This document shows, one piece after another, positions 1 through 8,633 of a stretch of DNA of 64,000 nucleotides. This DNA is from Acinetobacter sp. SFB (GTDB lineage Bacteria; Pseudomonadota; Gammaproteobacteria; Pseudomonadales; Moraxellaceae). Both the position numbers and the translations under genes were made by a program. The stretch covers positions 124,001 through 188,000 of the forward strand of contig NZ_LSZH01000012.1 in assembly GCF_001647545.1 (NCBI RefSeq), read 5' to 3'. How positions within the stretch are numbered: position 1 is the first letter of the stretch; the number at the start of each line of letters is the position of its first letter. A model generated the notes under the pieces. It was not told the DNA's origin. It saw nothing but the letters and a program-made list of their open reading frames with translations, and did not search any database.

Positions 1-354
1 TGGGAATACTGGTTTAGAAATAGTGCATTATCACCCGCGGTGCAGGAATTGGCACAACAGGGGGTAATGACGGGTCAAGTTGATGGCGAATCGTTATTTC
101 ATATTCCACCGCAATATGAACAGTTGTTAAATCAGTTACAACACAGCTTAGAACAAGCCTTAAAAACTGAATGGCCGAATACCCATTTTCAGGTCAAATA
201 TGCTGAAGTTGAAACAACTACACCATATAAAATGCAGAATGAACGTAAACAGAGAGCCTATGCACGTGCCTCAGAGCTCCTTCATGCAGAAGCCGCGGTG
301 AAGGATATTCTGCAAAATTTCGATGGTGAAATACAGAATATCCAGCTTAAATAA
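1..354 (+). CDS. dnaX: DNA polymerase III subunit tau, C-terminal end (partial)
   Basis: The frame is open from base 1 to the stop at 352-354, so only the last 117 residues are present. The sequence begins WEYWFRNSAL and ends with a charged helix-rich tail (QNERKQRAYARASELLHAEA, then VKDILQNFDGEI). This resembles domain V of the clamp-loader tau subunit, the part that binds the polymerase alpha subunit; the ATPase domains would lie upstream of the window. It converges on the thioesterase gene with only 2 bases between the two stop codons. The assignment rests on recognition of the C-terminal tail, without the conserved AAA+ part, so it is likely but not certain. Confidence 0.7.
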   Translation, partial: WEYWFRNSALSPAVQELAQQGVMTGQVDGESLFHIPPQYEQLLNQLQHSLEQALKTEWPNTHFQVKYAEVETTTPYKMQNERKQRAYARASELLHAEAAVKDILQNFDGEIQNIQLK

Positions 355-356
355 GT

Positions 357-794
357 TTATTTATTGATACAGTATTGCGATAAAGCATCCCGCATTTCAC
401 TTGGAATCGGGGTGCTTTTTCGTGTCTGGCGATCTACAAAGACATGCACGAAATGACCTTGAGCAGAGGCGAAATCCTCACATGCTTTAAAAATCGCTAA
501 ATCATATTGCAAGGATGAATTGCCAAGTTTGGAAATCACCACACCCACCTCAATAATTTCAGGATAAGAAAGTTCCTGAAAAAAACTGCAGGCTGAATCG
601 ACGACCAGTCCAATGATGGGGGAAGATCGAATATCGAAGTCTGCCTTTTCAATCAGCAAGGCATTGGCTGCGGTATCAAAATAACTGTAATACATGACAT
701 TATTGACGTGACCATAGATATCATTATCTGACCATCGTGTTTGAATAGGTAAGAAGTATGAGAAATCAGCACGTTGTTTGGGTATTTGCTTCAT
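357..794 (-). CDS. Acyl-CoA thioesterase, hotdog fold (4HBT family)
   Basis: A 145-residue single-domain hotdog thioesterase, the usual length for the YbgC/FcbC-like 4HBT group. The signature RWSDNDIYGHVNN at residues 20-32 carries the acidic catalytic residue and the HVNN loop at the start of the central helix. These enzymes hydrolyse the thioester of acyl- or aroyl-CoA in the cytoplasm; the substrate cannot be told from sequence. The gene stands alone between the converging dnaX end and an iron alcohol dehydrogenase on the same strand about 180 bp upstream. Confidence 0.85.
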   Translation of the reverse strand: MKQIPKQRADFSYFLPIQTRWSDNDIYGHVNNVMYYSYFDTAANALLIEKADFDIRSSPIIGLVVDSACSFFQELSYPEIIEVGVVISKLGNSSLQYDLAIFKACEDFASAQGHFVHVFVDRQTRKSTPIPSEMRDALSQYCINK

Positions 795-859
795 TGTAAT
801 TTTATTTTCTATAGGTCATTTAGATTCAGTTGTACTGTTAAAAATAAATGAGTGCAAGC

Positions 860-901
860 CGGTAAAAGCAAGGTCATTTACACAGAATTAAATGACCTTG
901 C
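860..901 (-). terminator. Hairpin terminator downstream of the iron alcohol dehydrogenase
   Basis: A perfect 13-bp stem (868-880 with 889-901, GCAAGGTCATTTA) with an 8-base loop. Read leftward it is followed by TTTT, consistent with a Rho-independent terminator about 75 bp after the stop codon at 977. Confidence 0.6.
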
Positions 902-976
902 GATATTGTTTTTTATTGATACACTTTTTTCGGACCAATAAAAAGTTAATTAAATATAATATTAAGATCAATAGAA

Positions 977-2137
977 CTATGCATAAATCGCTTGATAAAT
1001 CTGTTGCGCATCCTGCAACTGCAGTTCACGCGGATTATTTTGTAAAAGTCGGGTTTGCAACATGGCATCATTGGCTAATTGCTCAAGCTTATTTTGCGCA
1101 ACATTTAAATCTTTCAGTTTTAAAATCAAACCGCTTTTATCGAGATGATTTTGCATATGGTCAATAAATAAATCGCATAAACCATCCGTGCTGCCGGTAC
1201 TTTTTGGATCCAGCCAACACATCAACTCAGCATAGAGCGGCTTGGCATTGGGCGCATTAAACTTTAAAACTTCGGTCAAGACCAAAGCATTGCTATGACC
1301 GTGGGAAATATGGAAATGTCCACCTAAAGGATAAGCCAATGCATGTACCGCAGCGACTGGAGCATTAGCAAAGGCTTGACCGGCAAGCATTGAACCGACC
1401 AGCATATTTTGACGTGCTTCTAAGTTCTGTCCATCTGCCAAGACCAGGCTTAAATTGTTATTGAGTAAGCGTAATGCTTGTTTGGCCAGCATATCAGCAT
1501 AAGGATTCTTTTTTATTTTGGAAGTATAAGCTTCAATGGCGTGCACCATTGCATCTATCCCCGTTGCAGCAGTGATATGTGTAGGCAAGTTTTGAGTAAA
1601 AGTAGCATCTAAAATGGCGACATCTGCAAATAAAACCGGAGACACAATACCTGTTTTTGTGGTTTCACCTGTAGTGACAATAGAAATGGGGGTGACTTCA
1701 GAACCGGTACCTGCCGTGGTGGGAACTAAAAATAATGGCAGTCGTGGATTTTTAGCATTATTGATGCCATATAAATCTTGCAATGTTTGTTGTTGTGCCG
1801 GATGTGCCAAAATGGCGATGACCTTTGCGACATCTAAAGAACTTCCACCACCAAAACCTAACACGATATCGATTTTTTCATTCTTGGCGAATTGAACAGC
1901 ATCTAGCACAATATGTTCTGGTGGATCAGCCTGAACGCTAGAATAAATGACATAATCCAGTTGAATGGTTTCAAAAATTTCAATAATCGGTAAATGAAGT
2001 TGCTGCTGAATCATGCCGGGATCGGTGACCAGCAACAGCTTTTTATAAGATTGCTGTTGCAACAATTGCTTTAACTCATAGATCGAGCCAAGCCCTGAAA
2101 TAATATTCGAGACGGTCTGGAATTGAAAATGGCTCAT
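977..2137 (-). CDS. Iron-containing alcohol dehydrogenase
   Basis: A 386-residue group III alcohol dehydrogenase, a normal length for the family. The N-terminal dinucleotide-binding domain carries GGGSSLDVAK at residues 96-105. The C-terminal helical domain carries the expected metal ligands D195 and H199 (GIDAMVHAIEA), H265 (VHALAYPLGG) and H279 (HISHGHSN). It should oxidise an alcohol or reduce an aldehyde with NAD(P)H. Substrate is open: the family includes butanol, propanediol and maleylacetate reductases. Monocistronic by layout, with a hairpin terminator downstream and a divergent gene about 115 bp upstream. Confidence 0.85.
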   Translation of the reverse strand: MSHFQFQTVSNIISGLGSIYELKQLLQQQSYKKLLLVTDPGMIQQQLHLPIIEIFETIQLDYVIYSSVQADPPEHIVLDAVQFAKNEKIDIVLGFGGGSSLDVAKVIAILAHPAQQQTLQDLYGINNAKNPRLPLFLVPTTAGTGSEVTPISIVTTGETTKTGIVSPVLFADVAILDATFTQNLPTHITAATGIDAMVHAIEAYTSKIKKNPYADMLAKQALRLLNNNLSLVLADGQNLEARQNMLVGSMLAGQAFANAPVAAVHALAYPLGGHFHISHGHSNALVLTEVLKFNAPNAKPLYAELMCWLDPKSTGSTDGLCDLFIDHMQNHLDKSGLILKLKDLNVAQNKLEQLANDAMLQTRLLQNNPRELQLQDAQQIYQAIYA

Positions 2138-2253
2138 CTATTGCTTCCTTTTTGATATCAATTTCAAGATTATTGTTTTAGCGTTCTATAGGATTCATCC
2201 CATAAATAACTTACCATAAGACACCTGAAAATAAAGTAGTTGTCGAGGTTGTT

Positions 2254-2778
2254 ATGTCATCCAAAACGCCATATAAGGTGTTATGTGTGTGTTTAGGAAA
2301 TATTTGTCGTTCTCCCACGGCAGAAGTGGTGCTTAGACATTTTTGTGATGAACATCAGCTCAATATTGTGATTGATTCAGCCGGAACCAGTAATTACCAC
2401 CCCGGAAAAGCGCCGGATGAGCGTAGTCAGAAGCATGCTTTAAAGCGTGGCTATGATTTATCAGCCTTGCGTGCACGCCAATTAAAGCTCCAGGATTTCA
2501 TTGAATTTGATCTGATTTTGGCAATGGATCATGAAAATTTATCGAATATTCAAGCTCTTTTAGATCAAGCACATATAAAATATGGAGCGGCTCAGATTCG
2601 GGCAAAAATTGCATTGATGAGTGAATATGATCAAACTTACCTAAAACAAGCTTTACCAGACCCGTATTATGGTGGGGTAGACGGTTTTGAGCGGATATTG
2701 GATCAATGTGAGTCGAGTAGTCTGGCGTGGGTCAATATTTTTAGACAACAGTCCAAACAACAGATCGATGTGAAATAA
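2254..2778 (+). CDS. Low-molecular-weight protein-tyrosine phosphatase
   Basis: A 174-residue LMW-PTP. The catalytic P-loop C13-LGNIC-R19 followed by SPTAE matches C(X)5R(S/T) exactly, and the general acid lies in the later PDPYYGG loop. It hydrolyses phosphotyrosine; homologues either partner tyrosine autokinases in capsule export or act as housekeeping phosphatases. No Wzc/Wza gene is adjacent, so a polysaccharide role is not supported here. GAGG lies just upstream of the ATG. First gene of a tight rightward cluster, 12 bp before murB. Confidence 0.9.
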   Translation: MSSKTPYKVLCVCLGNICRSPTAEVVLRHFCDEHQLNIVIDSAGTSNYHPGKAPDERSQKHALKRGYDLSALRARQLKLQDFIEFDLILAMDHENLSNIQALLDQAHIKYGAAQIRAKIALMSEYDQTYLKQALPDPYYGGVDGFERILDQCESSSLAWVNIFRQQSKQQIDVK

Positions 2779-2790
2779 AGGTTTAAGCAC

Positions 2791-3825
2791 ATGAATATTC
2801 AAACTCAAATTCAACTTAAGCCTTTTAATACCTTAAGTCTTGATGCGACTGCATCACATTATATTAAAGTCCAATCGCAACAAGAATTGGTGGATGCGTT
2901 AAATTATGCCAAGCAGCAACAGTTAAATGTCCTGATTCTGTCTGGTGGCAGCAATATGTTATTGCCCGAACATATTCATGCACTGGTGCTGCATATAGAT
3001 ATTCAGGGTATTGAACATCTTGCTGAAGATGAATACTGCAAGACTATTCGCGTGGGTGCAGGACAAATCTGGCATGACTTTGTTTTATGGACCACAGCGC
3101 AAAATTTATACGGTTTGCAAAATCTGGCTCTCATTCCAGGTTTAGTCGGTGCTTCCCCAGTACAAAATATTGGGGCCTATGGGGTTGAAGCAGGCGAATT
3201 TATTGAATCGGTTCATGTTTATGATCGCCAGTTAGAGCAATTCCGCCTTATTCTGGCTTCAGACTGTGATTTTTCATATCGGCATAGTATTTTTAAAGAT
3301 GATCCGAATCGTTTTGTGATTACTCATGTGACTTTTAAGTTGCATAAGCAGGCGAATTTAATGTTGAATTATGGGGATCTTAAGCAAGCGGTAGGCGATG
3401 AACAAACAGCTGAAAACTTGCAAAAACAAGTGATTCAAATTCGTCAAAGCAAGTTGCCAGATCCAAAAGAATATCCCAATGTGGGAAGTTTCTTTAAAAA
3501 TCCGATTGTTTCAGCACAGTTTTATGACCATTTAGCACTATCATTTCCGAATTTACCTCATTACCCTCAAGCTAAAGGTGGCGTTAAAATTGCAGCAGGC
3601 TGGTTGATTGATCAATCGGGTTGGAAAGGTAAGCAGTTAGGTATGGTGGGGATGTTTCATAAACAGGCCTTGGTTTTGGTGAATTACGACCAGGCGACTT
3701 TGGCGGATGTGAAAGCCACTTATTATGCGGTACAACAGGATGTGCAGCAAAAATTTAACATTTTATTGGAACCTGAGCCGGTACTGTTTGATGAAACTGG
3801 TTTAATTCGTTCACATAGGGAATAA
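2791..3825 (+). CDS. murB: UDP-N-acetylenolpyruvoylglucosamine reductase
   Basis: A 344-residue type I MurB that reduces UDP-GlcNAc-enolpyruvate to UDP-MurNAc with NADPH and FAD, the second committed step of peptidoglycan synthesis. FAD-binding SGGSN lies at 51-55, the [17 protein letters not shown] stretch at 118-133 contacts flavin and substrate, R164 sits in SYRHSIFK, the catalytic serine is S233 in VGSFFKNP, and the C-terminal EPEPVLF supplies the acid. Length matches E. coli MurB. It sits between the tyrosine phosphatase and a DUF218 envelope protein with 12- and 7-bp gaps, so co-transcription is likely. Confidence 0.95.
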   Translation: MNIQTQIQLKPFNTLSLDATASHYIKVQSQQELVDALNYAKQQQLNVLILSGGSNMLLPEHIHALVLHIDIQGIEHLAEDEYCKTIRVGAGQIWHDFVLWTTAQNLYGLQNLALIPGLVGASPVQNIGAYGVEAGEFIESVHVYDRQLEQFRLILASDCDFSYRHSIFKDDPNRFVITHVTFKLHKQANLMLNYGDLKQAVGDEQTAENLQKQVIQIRQSKLPDPKEYPNVGSFFKNPIVSAQFYDHLALSFPNLPHYPQAKGGVKIAAGWLIDQSGWKGKQLGMVGMFHKQALVLVNYDQATLADVKATYYAVQQDVQQKFNILLEPEPVLFDETGLIRSHRE

Positions 3826-3832
3826 GAAAATT

Positions 3833-4960
3833 ATGGCGAAATCGCATTGGATGGTTCGATTGGTACAAATAGCATCGGTGTTATTTGTTCTTTTCGGCTG
3901 TTTCATGGTTTTGATTTATTCGCCATTTTATTCAGGCTGGGTGGTAAAAGCCCTGAACAGTTTTGTTCCTGTTGAAGTCAATCAAGTGGCTGCGAAAAGT
4001 CAACAAATGGCTGCATTGAGCGAACATGAGAATCTGGAGCCGGGTTCTAAGTTATGGATAGCCCGACAAGCCTATTTAAAGCTGATGGAAGAAGCGATCC
4101 AAAGCCACAATTCGCAGAATCTGACTGTGATTCAGGCACGCTATAAAGCCTTGCAACACATGATTGAGGAGGCGCAACAGCAGGAAAATGATGCTCAGGA
4201 AAAACCACGTATTCCGTTGCTTGCAAAACCCGTAGATGACGGGATAGCACAAGAAGATCCCGCTCAAACCGTTAAAGATTTGTTGGACTTGAACAGTACT
4301 GAAAATAAAGCGTTAATGGAAAAATATGTAGAATTTCTTCGCACGCATAAGATTGAACAGGAACAAATTGCTCAAGAACCTGTCGATGAAACCATTTACC
4401 AGGATATTGCATTAATTCACGAACAGAATGAGCAACCTCAGCTGCAAAGTTCAAAACCTTATGCCATTGTGGTCTTAGGCGGTGGACTCACATTGGATAA
4501 AAATGGCAAAGATATTGTGGTGAATGACTACACACGGCTGCGTTTGGAAAAAACTTTAGCGATCGAAAAAGAATATAAACTTCCAATCGTACTGAGTGGT
4601 GTAGAAGCACCGTATATGCAACGCTGGTTGAAAGAACATGAGGTCAATGCGAAATTGCTGGAAGACCGAAGCATGAATACCTGCGAAAACTCGCGTTTTA
4701 GCTCGTTGTTATTGCAAAAAAAGGGTGGAGCACCGAGGGTGATATTAATCACAGATCGTTATCATATGCCGCGTACGCGTCGTTTATTTGCATTAAATGG
4801 TATTGAAACTGTGCCAGTTGAAGCACCAATGCCAACGCATCTGACACACTGGCGTCCAAGTGAACGAAATTATGATCATAGCCGCCGTGCCAATTATGAA
4901 ATATTAGCTACCATTCGTGATGTCTGGTTTGGTCCCAGTGATTGTCGGGAGGTGCCTTAA
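3833..4960 (+). CDS. Membrane-anchored DUF218 (YdcF/ElyC-like) protein
   Basis: 375 residues. A single transmembrane helix at about 9-30 is followed by a long hydrophilic, Gln/Glu-rich, probably coiled-coil segment (about 50-205) and a DUF218 domain from about 209 (AIVVLGGGLTLD, then LPIVLSG, MNTCEN and ITDRYHMPRTRRLF). The domain belongs to the family of SanA, YdcF and ElyC; ElyC affects undecaprenyl-phosphate use and peptidoglycan assembly in E. coli. The anchor with a large C-terminal domain suggests a periplasmic location. It follows murB by 7 bp, which agrees with an envelope role. The 155-residue spacer is longer than in E. coli SanA. Confidence 0.75.
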   Translation: MAKSHWMVRLVQIASVLFVLFGCFMVLIYSPFYSGWVVKALNSFVPVEVNQVAAKSQQMAALSEHENLEPGSKLWIARQAYLKLMEEAIQSHNSQNLTVIQARYKALQHMIEEAQQQENDAQEKPRIPLLAKPVDDGIAQEDPAQTVKDLLDLNSTENKALMEKYVEFLRTHKIEQEQIAQEPVDETIYQDIALIHEQNEQPQLQSSKPYAIVVLGGGLTLDKNGKDIVVNDYTRLRLEKTLAIEKEYKLPIVLSGVEAPYMQRWLKEHEVNAKLLEDRSMNTCENSRFSSLLLQKKGGAPRVILITDRYHMPRTRRLFALNGIETVPVEAPMPTHLTHWRPSERNYDHSRRANYEILATIRDVWFGPSDCREVP

Positions 4961-6003
4961 TGCCAGATAGCCCATTTTTAAATCCCAGTATTTTAAAACA
5001 GCTGGATTTGCCGATTCCGAGTCGAGAAACCACACCCCAATTGCTTGAAGCCTTAAACCTGAATAAGCCTTATCAACCTTCAGTGGAGATACAGGCTTAT
5101 CGTAAATTATATGGTTTGCATTTACTGGAGTGTGAGCATTGGCAAGGCTATGTGCAAATGCCTTTGTTTAAATTGCATGTACAGGTATTCCAACCTAATT
5201 TAGCCAATCTTGCTTTTAATAAAATACGCGGAACGGTGTTTTTATTGCATGGCTATCTGGAACATAGCGGGATTTATCAGCCGATTATTCGCGAATTACT
5301 AGAACAGGGTTTTAGTGTCATCACTTATGATTTACCCGGTCATGGTTTAAGTGATGGTTCACCTGCGAACATTAAGAACTTTGATCATTATCAGCAGGTT
5401 TTGCATGCTGTTTATCACTACGTTAAAAATGCCAGTCAATTACCCAAACCATGGTTGGGCATTGGCCAGAGTACCGGTGGGGCCATTTTGCTGCATCATT
5501 TGCTCGCGTTTGCGGAGCGCCGTGAAAACCCATATGTGGAGCGTGTGTTATTGCTTTCTCCACTGATTCGACCGGCGAAATCGGCTTGGTGGCATAATTC
5601 TGTAGGTTTAGGCATTATTCGCCGCATCAAGCGTCAAGTGCCACGTCATTTTAGACGCAATAACCACAATCCCGAGTTCCTGCGCTTTGTACGTTTAAAG
5701 GATCCTTTGCAGCCGCGTATGATGGGTATGGACTGGATTCTGGCCATGTCCAAATGGATGCAAGAGATGGAAGCACGTCCTGCCTGTCGTATTCCTGTAT
5801 GGTTGGCGCAAGGTGCGCAAGATCAGACCGTGGACTGGCGTTATAACATTGAGTTTATTCGTCGCAAGTTTCGGCTACAAACCTTATTGATGCTTGAAGA
5901 GGGATCGCATCAGTTAATTAATGAACGCGCGGATATTCGGGCTGCATTGACGGGTCTGATTCCAGCATTTTTACATGCACAAAGTTCAGATGGCTATTAT
6001 TAA
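4960..6003 (+). CDS. Alpha/beta hydrolase, monoacylglycerol-lipase-like
   Basis: I chose the ATG at 4960 (347 aa), not the upstream in-frame TTG at 4942, because GGGAGGT at 4947-4953 is correctly placed for it and the TAATG overlap with the preceding stop is typical of translational coupling. Oxyanion-region LLHGYLEHSGIY is at about 95-106, the nucleophile S171 lies in GQSTGG, and the likely acid and base are in GAQDQTVDW and EGSHQLINE. This is the serine aminopeptidase S33/monoglyceride lipase type (PldB-like). It probably hydrolyses a lipid ester; a lysophospholipase role is possible. Last gene of the cluster starting at 2254. Confidence 0.8.
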   Translation: MPDSPFLNPSILKQLDLPIPSRETTPQLLEALNLNKPYQPSVEIQAYRKLYGLHLLECEHWQGYVQMPLFKLHVQVFQPNLANLAFNKIRGTVFLLHGYLEHSGIYQPIIRELLEQGFSVITYDLPGHGLSDGSPANIKNFDHYQQVLHAVYHYVKNASQLPKPWLGIGQSTGGAILLHHLLAFAERRENPYVERVLLLSPLIRPAKSAWWHNSVGLGIIRRIKRQVPRHFRRNNHNPEFLRFVRLKDPLQPRMMGMDWILAMSKWMQEMEARPACRIPVWLAQGAQDQTVDWRYNIEFIRRKFRLQTLLMLEEGSHQLINERADIRAALTGLIPAFLHAQSSDGYY

Positions 6004-6115
6004 ACTTCATGAGAATGACTGAATCAGAAAAGGTCGTATGAGCCAAGATAAGTCAGTTAAATCATGAACTGGTTTTTCTTTTTAAATTCCACATAGGGTC
6101 TGATACATATACAGA

Positions 6116-6203
6116 TCATCCGCAACCTGTGCGATATTTTAACTCAACTGTTTGTGCAAAAAAGTTATTTTAAATGCAGAAATTGAATAGGTTTTGCGGA
6201 TGA
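6116..6203 (+). repeat. Inverted-repeat element, copy A (88 bp)
   Basis: Arms TCATCCGCAACCT (6116-6128) and AGGTTTTGCGGATGA (6189-6203) pair over 13 bp, with two unpaired T in the 3' arm and about 60 bases between. A second element with the same arms, same bulge and similar spacing lies at 41928-42013 in the opposite orientation. The interior sequences do not match, so only the ends appear conserved. Identity is unknown; a REP-like or miniature mobile element is an inference. Confidence 0.55.
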
Positions 6204-6312
6204 CACATATTTTTGTTCTTTTGGCGAAACAAAGAAAAAAATGAGCTTCAGATATTAGATTTAAAAATAGTAAGACTTCTTTGTGAATGAGCAGAATAAT
6301 AAAGAGTGGGTT

Positions 6313-6361
6313 GAAAAGCTTATAATGACCAATCGCGATTAGTCGTCATAAGCTTTTTTTG
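6313..6361. terminator. Long terminator-like hairpin
   Basis: AAAAGCTTAT at 6314-6323 pairs with ATAAGCTTTT at 6348-6357, and the inner bases continue the stem with a few mismatches around AATCGCGATT. A T7 run follows on the + strand. It lies 35 bp downstream of the leftward flavoprotein and 310 bp downstream of the rightward hydrolase, so it may serve both. Confidence 0.55.
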
Positions 6362-6395
6362 CTAAATCTCAGCAAATCTATTACTCAAAGCAGGG

Positions 6396-8066
6396 TTAAA
6401 ATTTCTCTGCATGAGCTAAATTCCACATCCGGAAGTAAAAATTTTCATCATCTTTATCTTCACAGCTGAGTAACTCACCTTCTTTTAACCAAAAGTGTAA
6501 TTGCGCATAATTCTTGATTTCCCGGTCATTGATGCGCTGCGCGAGATGGTGAGCCTTAATATCCGCTGGATGTTTTAGTCCGGCCGCAGCAATCATTTCA
6601 GACAAAGCCAGCATGGTATTTTTATGGAAATTTAATACACGTATGGCTTTGGTAGGAACATGCAGGGCTTTTTGTCGCTCTTTGTCCTGAGTTGTAACAC
6701 CCACCGGACATTGATTGGTATGACAACTCTGCGCTTGAATACAGCCGACCGCGAACATAAATCCACGTGCTGAATTGACCCAGTCTGCACCAATTGCCAT
6801 GGTACTGGAAATATCAAAAGCACTGATAATTTTACCACTTGCACCAACTTTAATTTGATTGCGTAAACCTGCACCAACCAACGTATTATGCACAAACAGC
6901 AAGCCTTCTCGTAAAGGCGTACCTACGTGGTCAATCAGTTCAATCGGCGCTGCCCCCGTGCCACCTTCAGAACCATCCACCACAATAAAGTCTGGAATAA
7001 TTTTAGTTTCCAGCATGGCTTTAACAATACTCATAAATTGCCAGGGCTGACCAATACACAGCTTGAAGCCAACCGGTTTTCCGCCTGATAACTCACGCAA
7101 CTGTTGAATGAAATGCATCATTTCAATTGGTGTATTAAAGGCTGAATGTTTAGAAGGAGAGACACAGTCATGCTCACGACTGATACCACGAATTTGGGCA
7201 ATTTCTTCTGAAATCTTGCTTTTAGGCAAAATACCGCCATGTCCGGGTTTTGCCCCTTGCGATAATTTAATTTCAATCATTTTGACTTGCGGTAGCAGGG
7301 CTTGTCGGGTAAATTTTTCCGGATCAAAGTCTCCATCTAAAGTACGGCAGCCAAAATAACCACTACCCAGTTCCCAGACAATATCGCCACCATTTTCCAG
7401 ATGATAAGGGCTAATACTGCCTTCACCGGTATCATGAGAAAAATTGCCCATTTTCGCCCCCAAATTTAAAGCTCGGATTGCATTGGCACTCATACTGCCA
7501 AAACTCATGGCGGAAATATTCATAATGGAAGCACTATAAGGCTGCTGACATTGATCATTACCGATCTGAATACGAAAGCTGTCAGGATGGGCAGGCTTAC
7601 ATGGGGTAATGGAATGGGTAATAAAGCGATAATCTTGCTGATAGACATCAATAATAGAACCGAAGGGTTTATCGGCATTTTCATTCTTTGAGCGTTGATA
7701 AACCAGACTGCGTTGCATGCGTGAAAATGGCAGGGCATCTTGATCGGCTTCAATAAAATACTGGCGAATTTCAGGACGAAAATCTTCAAAAATAAAGCGG
7801 AAATGCCCCATGATTGGATAGTTTTTTAGGATTGAATGTTTATTCTGCAGGATATCGTATAAGCCGACTAAACTCAGTACGCCTGATATTAACCATAAGG
7901 AATTCAGTAAAGTATCGGAAATAAAATAATAAATATAATGTGGTGCATAATTTAGTCGAAACCACGTAATGGTCAGGGCAATAAAAACAAAACTCAACCA
8001 CACTGAATAACGAGAGAAAAATGTATTTAAAAATTTATGTCTAACGGCTTGAACTGGACCTGGCAT
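6396..8066 (-). CDS. Membrane-anchored glutamate-synthase-like FMN protein
   Basis: 556 residues. Two N-terminal transmembrane helices (about 20-39 and 47-70) precede a domain homologous to the FMN-binding synthase domain of glutamate synthase. Visible hallmarks are FGSMSANAIRALNLGA, GEGSISPYH, SQGAKPGHGGILP, DGSEGGTGAAP and the C-IQAQS-C-HTNQ-C segment followed by PVGVTTQD. That last segment has the C-x5-C-x4-C spacing of the [3Fe-4S] site in GltB. No glutaminase domain or GltD partner is present, so true glutamate synthesis is unlikely; the natural reaction of this stand-alone family is not established. Monocistronic. Confidence 0.85.
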   Translation of the reverse strand: MPGPVQAVRHKFLNTFFSRYSVWLSFVFIALTITWFRLNYAPHYIYYFISDTLLNSLWLISGVLSLVGLYDILQNKHSILKNYPIMGHFRFIFEDFRPEIRQYFIEADQDALPFSRMQRSLVYQRSKNENADKPFGSIIDVYQQDYRFITHSITPCKPAHPDSFRIQIGNDQCQQPYSASIMNISAMSFGSMSANAIRALNLGAKMGNFSHDTGEGSISPYHLENGGDIVWELGSGYFGCRTLDGDFDPEKFTRQALLPQVKMIEIKLSQGAKPGHGGILPKSKISEEIAQIRGISREHDCVSPSKHSAFNTPIEMMHFIQQLRELSGGKPVGFKLCIGQPWQFMSIVKAMLETKIIPDFIVVDGSEGGTGAAPIELIDHVGTPLREGLLFVHNTLVGAGLRNQIKVGASGKIISAFDISSTMAIGADWVNSARGFMFAVGCIQAQSCHTNQCPVGVTTQDKERQKALHVPTKAIRVLNFHKNTMLALSEMIAAAGLKHPADIKAHHLAQRINDREIKNYAQLHFWLKEGELLSCEDKDDENFYFRMWNLAHAEKF

Positions 8067-8363
8067 TCTAATTGTTTTCCATAAAATTATGAATCACTTA
8101 AATGTGCCTAGTTTAGCAGCTATCAACAAGTTCTGATTTGTAAAACTCATAATATGGCTCAGTATATCGAGCCGCATGTCACATTGATCATAAAAAATTA
8201 TTTTATTGCCGCATTATTAGGATGAAAGCTAATGCTGCTCTTAAACAATATTTGATTTGGATAAAATGTAAGACTTTTGATTATGAAGTCCGCCTAATAG
8301 AAATGCAGAATAAATGCTTAATATAAATTCAGCATAAAGTTTCTGATCTTATGATTTCTCAAC

Positions 8364-8384
8364 AATGTAATTATGCATTACATT
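8364..8384. promoter_or_regulatory. Operator-like palindrome upstream of the candidate sRNA
   Basis: AATGTAAT-TATGC-ATTACATT, two perfect 8-base arms, ends about 30 bp before the proposed -35 box. The spacing suits a dimeric regulator, but AT-rich palindromes also occur by chance. Confidence 0.35.
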
Positions 8385-8413
8385 GGTTTTACGTTAGCAA
8401 CCGAGGTAATTCA

Positions 8414-8441
8414 TATGACGATGAAATCAATTCGATATAAT
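8414..8441 (+). promoter_or_regulatory. Putative sigma-70 promoter of the candidate sRNA
   Basis: A perfect TATAAT at 8436-8441 with a weak -35 (TATGAC, 8414-8419) and a 16-bp spacer. It faces right, away from the WYL gene, and no open frame follows. Confidence 0.45.
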
Positions 8442-8446
8442 AGCGG

Positions 8447-8620
8447 AGATTTGGCGTGCTAAAGCGCAATGTTTTTTCTCCATTTATAAAATCAGTCCTT
8501 AGCAAGCTTTGTAGCGGGGTGAAAAAAGAAAGCTTGATGTTTTTGAAGCCCATAGTACGACAATAAAAATAGATCCAAATATAAATATTCTCCAGTCCCA
8601 ATGCTTGGGACTTTTTTATT
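8447..8620 (+). ncRNA. Candidate small RNA (about 170 nt), unidentified
   Basis: A promoter-like element at 8414-8441 and a strong intrinsic terminator (GTCCCAA-TGC-TTGGGAC then T6, 8595-8617) bracket about 170 bases with no plausible CDS. The 5' end GGAGATTTGG (8445-8454) can pair with CCAAAT and TCTCC at about 8576-8592, and an internal hairpin AAGCTTT/AAAGCTT (8504-8534) is possible. The terminator's T-run is on the + strand only, so it does not serve the leftward WYL gene next door. The length would suit 6S RNA, but I could not recognise 6S sequence hallmarks. The target is unknown. Confidence 0.45.
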
Positions 8621-8633
8621 TCAGTTATTTTAT

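Larger units (their letters stand above)
6004..6395. other. Intergenic region with an inverted-repeat element
   Basis: No convincing gene. It holds the bulged inverted-repeat element at 6116-6203 and a long terminator-like hairpin at 6313-6361, both listed separately. Confidence 0.7.
8067..8633. other. Intergenic region with a candidate small RNA
   Basis: No supported protein gene; a 70-codon leftward frame here has no ribosome-binding site and lies across the RNA candidate. The left part holds only a short hairpin (GGCTC/GAGCC, 8156-8173). The right part holds a palindrome, a promoter and a terminator, listed separately. Confidence 0.6.

Noticed and set aside
892..1167. 91-codon rightward frame overlapping the iron alcohol dehydrogenase
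   Set aside because: Mostly antisense to a well-supported gene; no ribosome-binding site or family resemblance.
6116..6203. Integron attC site
   Set aside because: The arms lack the GTTRRRY/RYYYAAC core sites, and no cassette or integrase is nearby.
8389..8601. 70-codon leftward frame
   Set aside because: No ribosome-binding site, no similarity, and it lies antisense to the better-supported RNA candidate.
8447..8620. 6S RNA as identity of the candidate sRNA
   Set aside because: Length and end pairing fit loosely, but I could not find recognisable 6S sequence features, and the neighbourhood is not the usual one.
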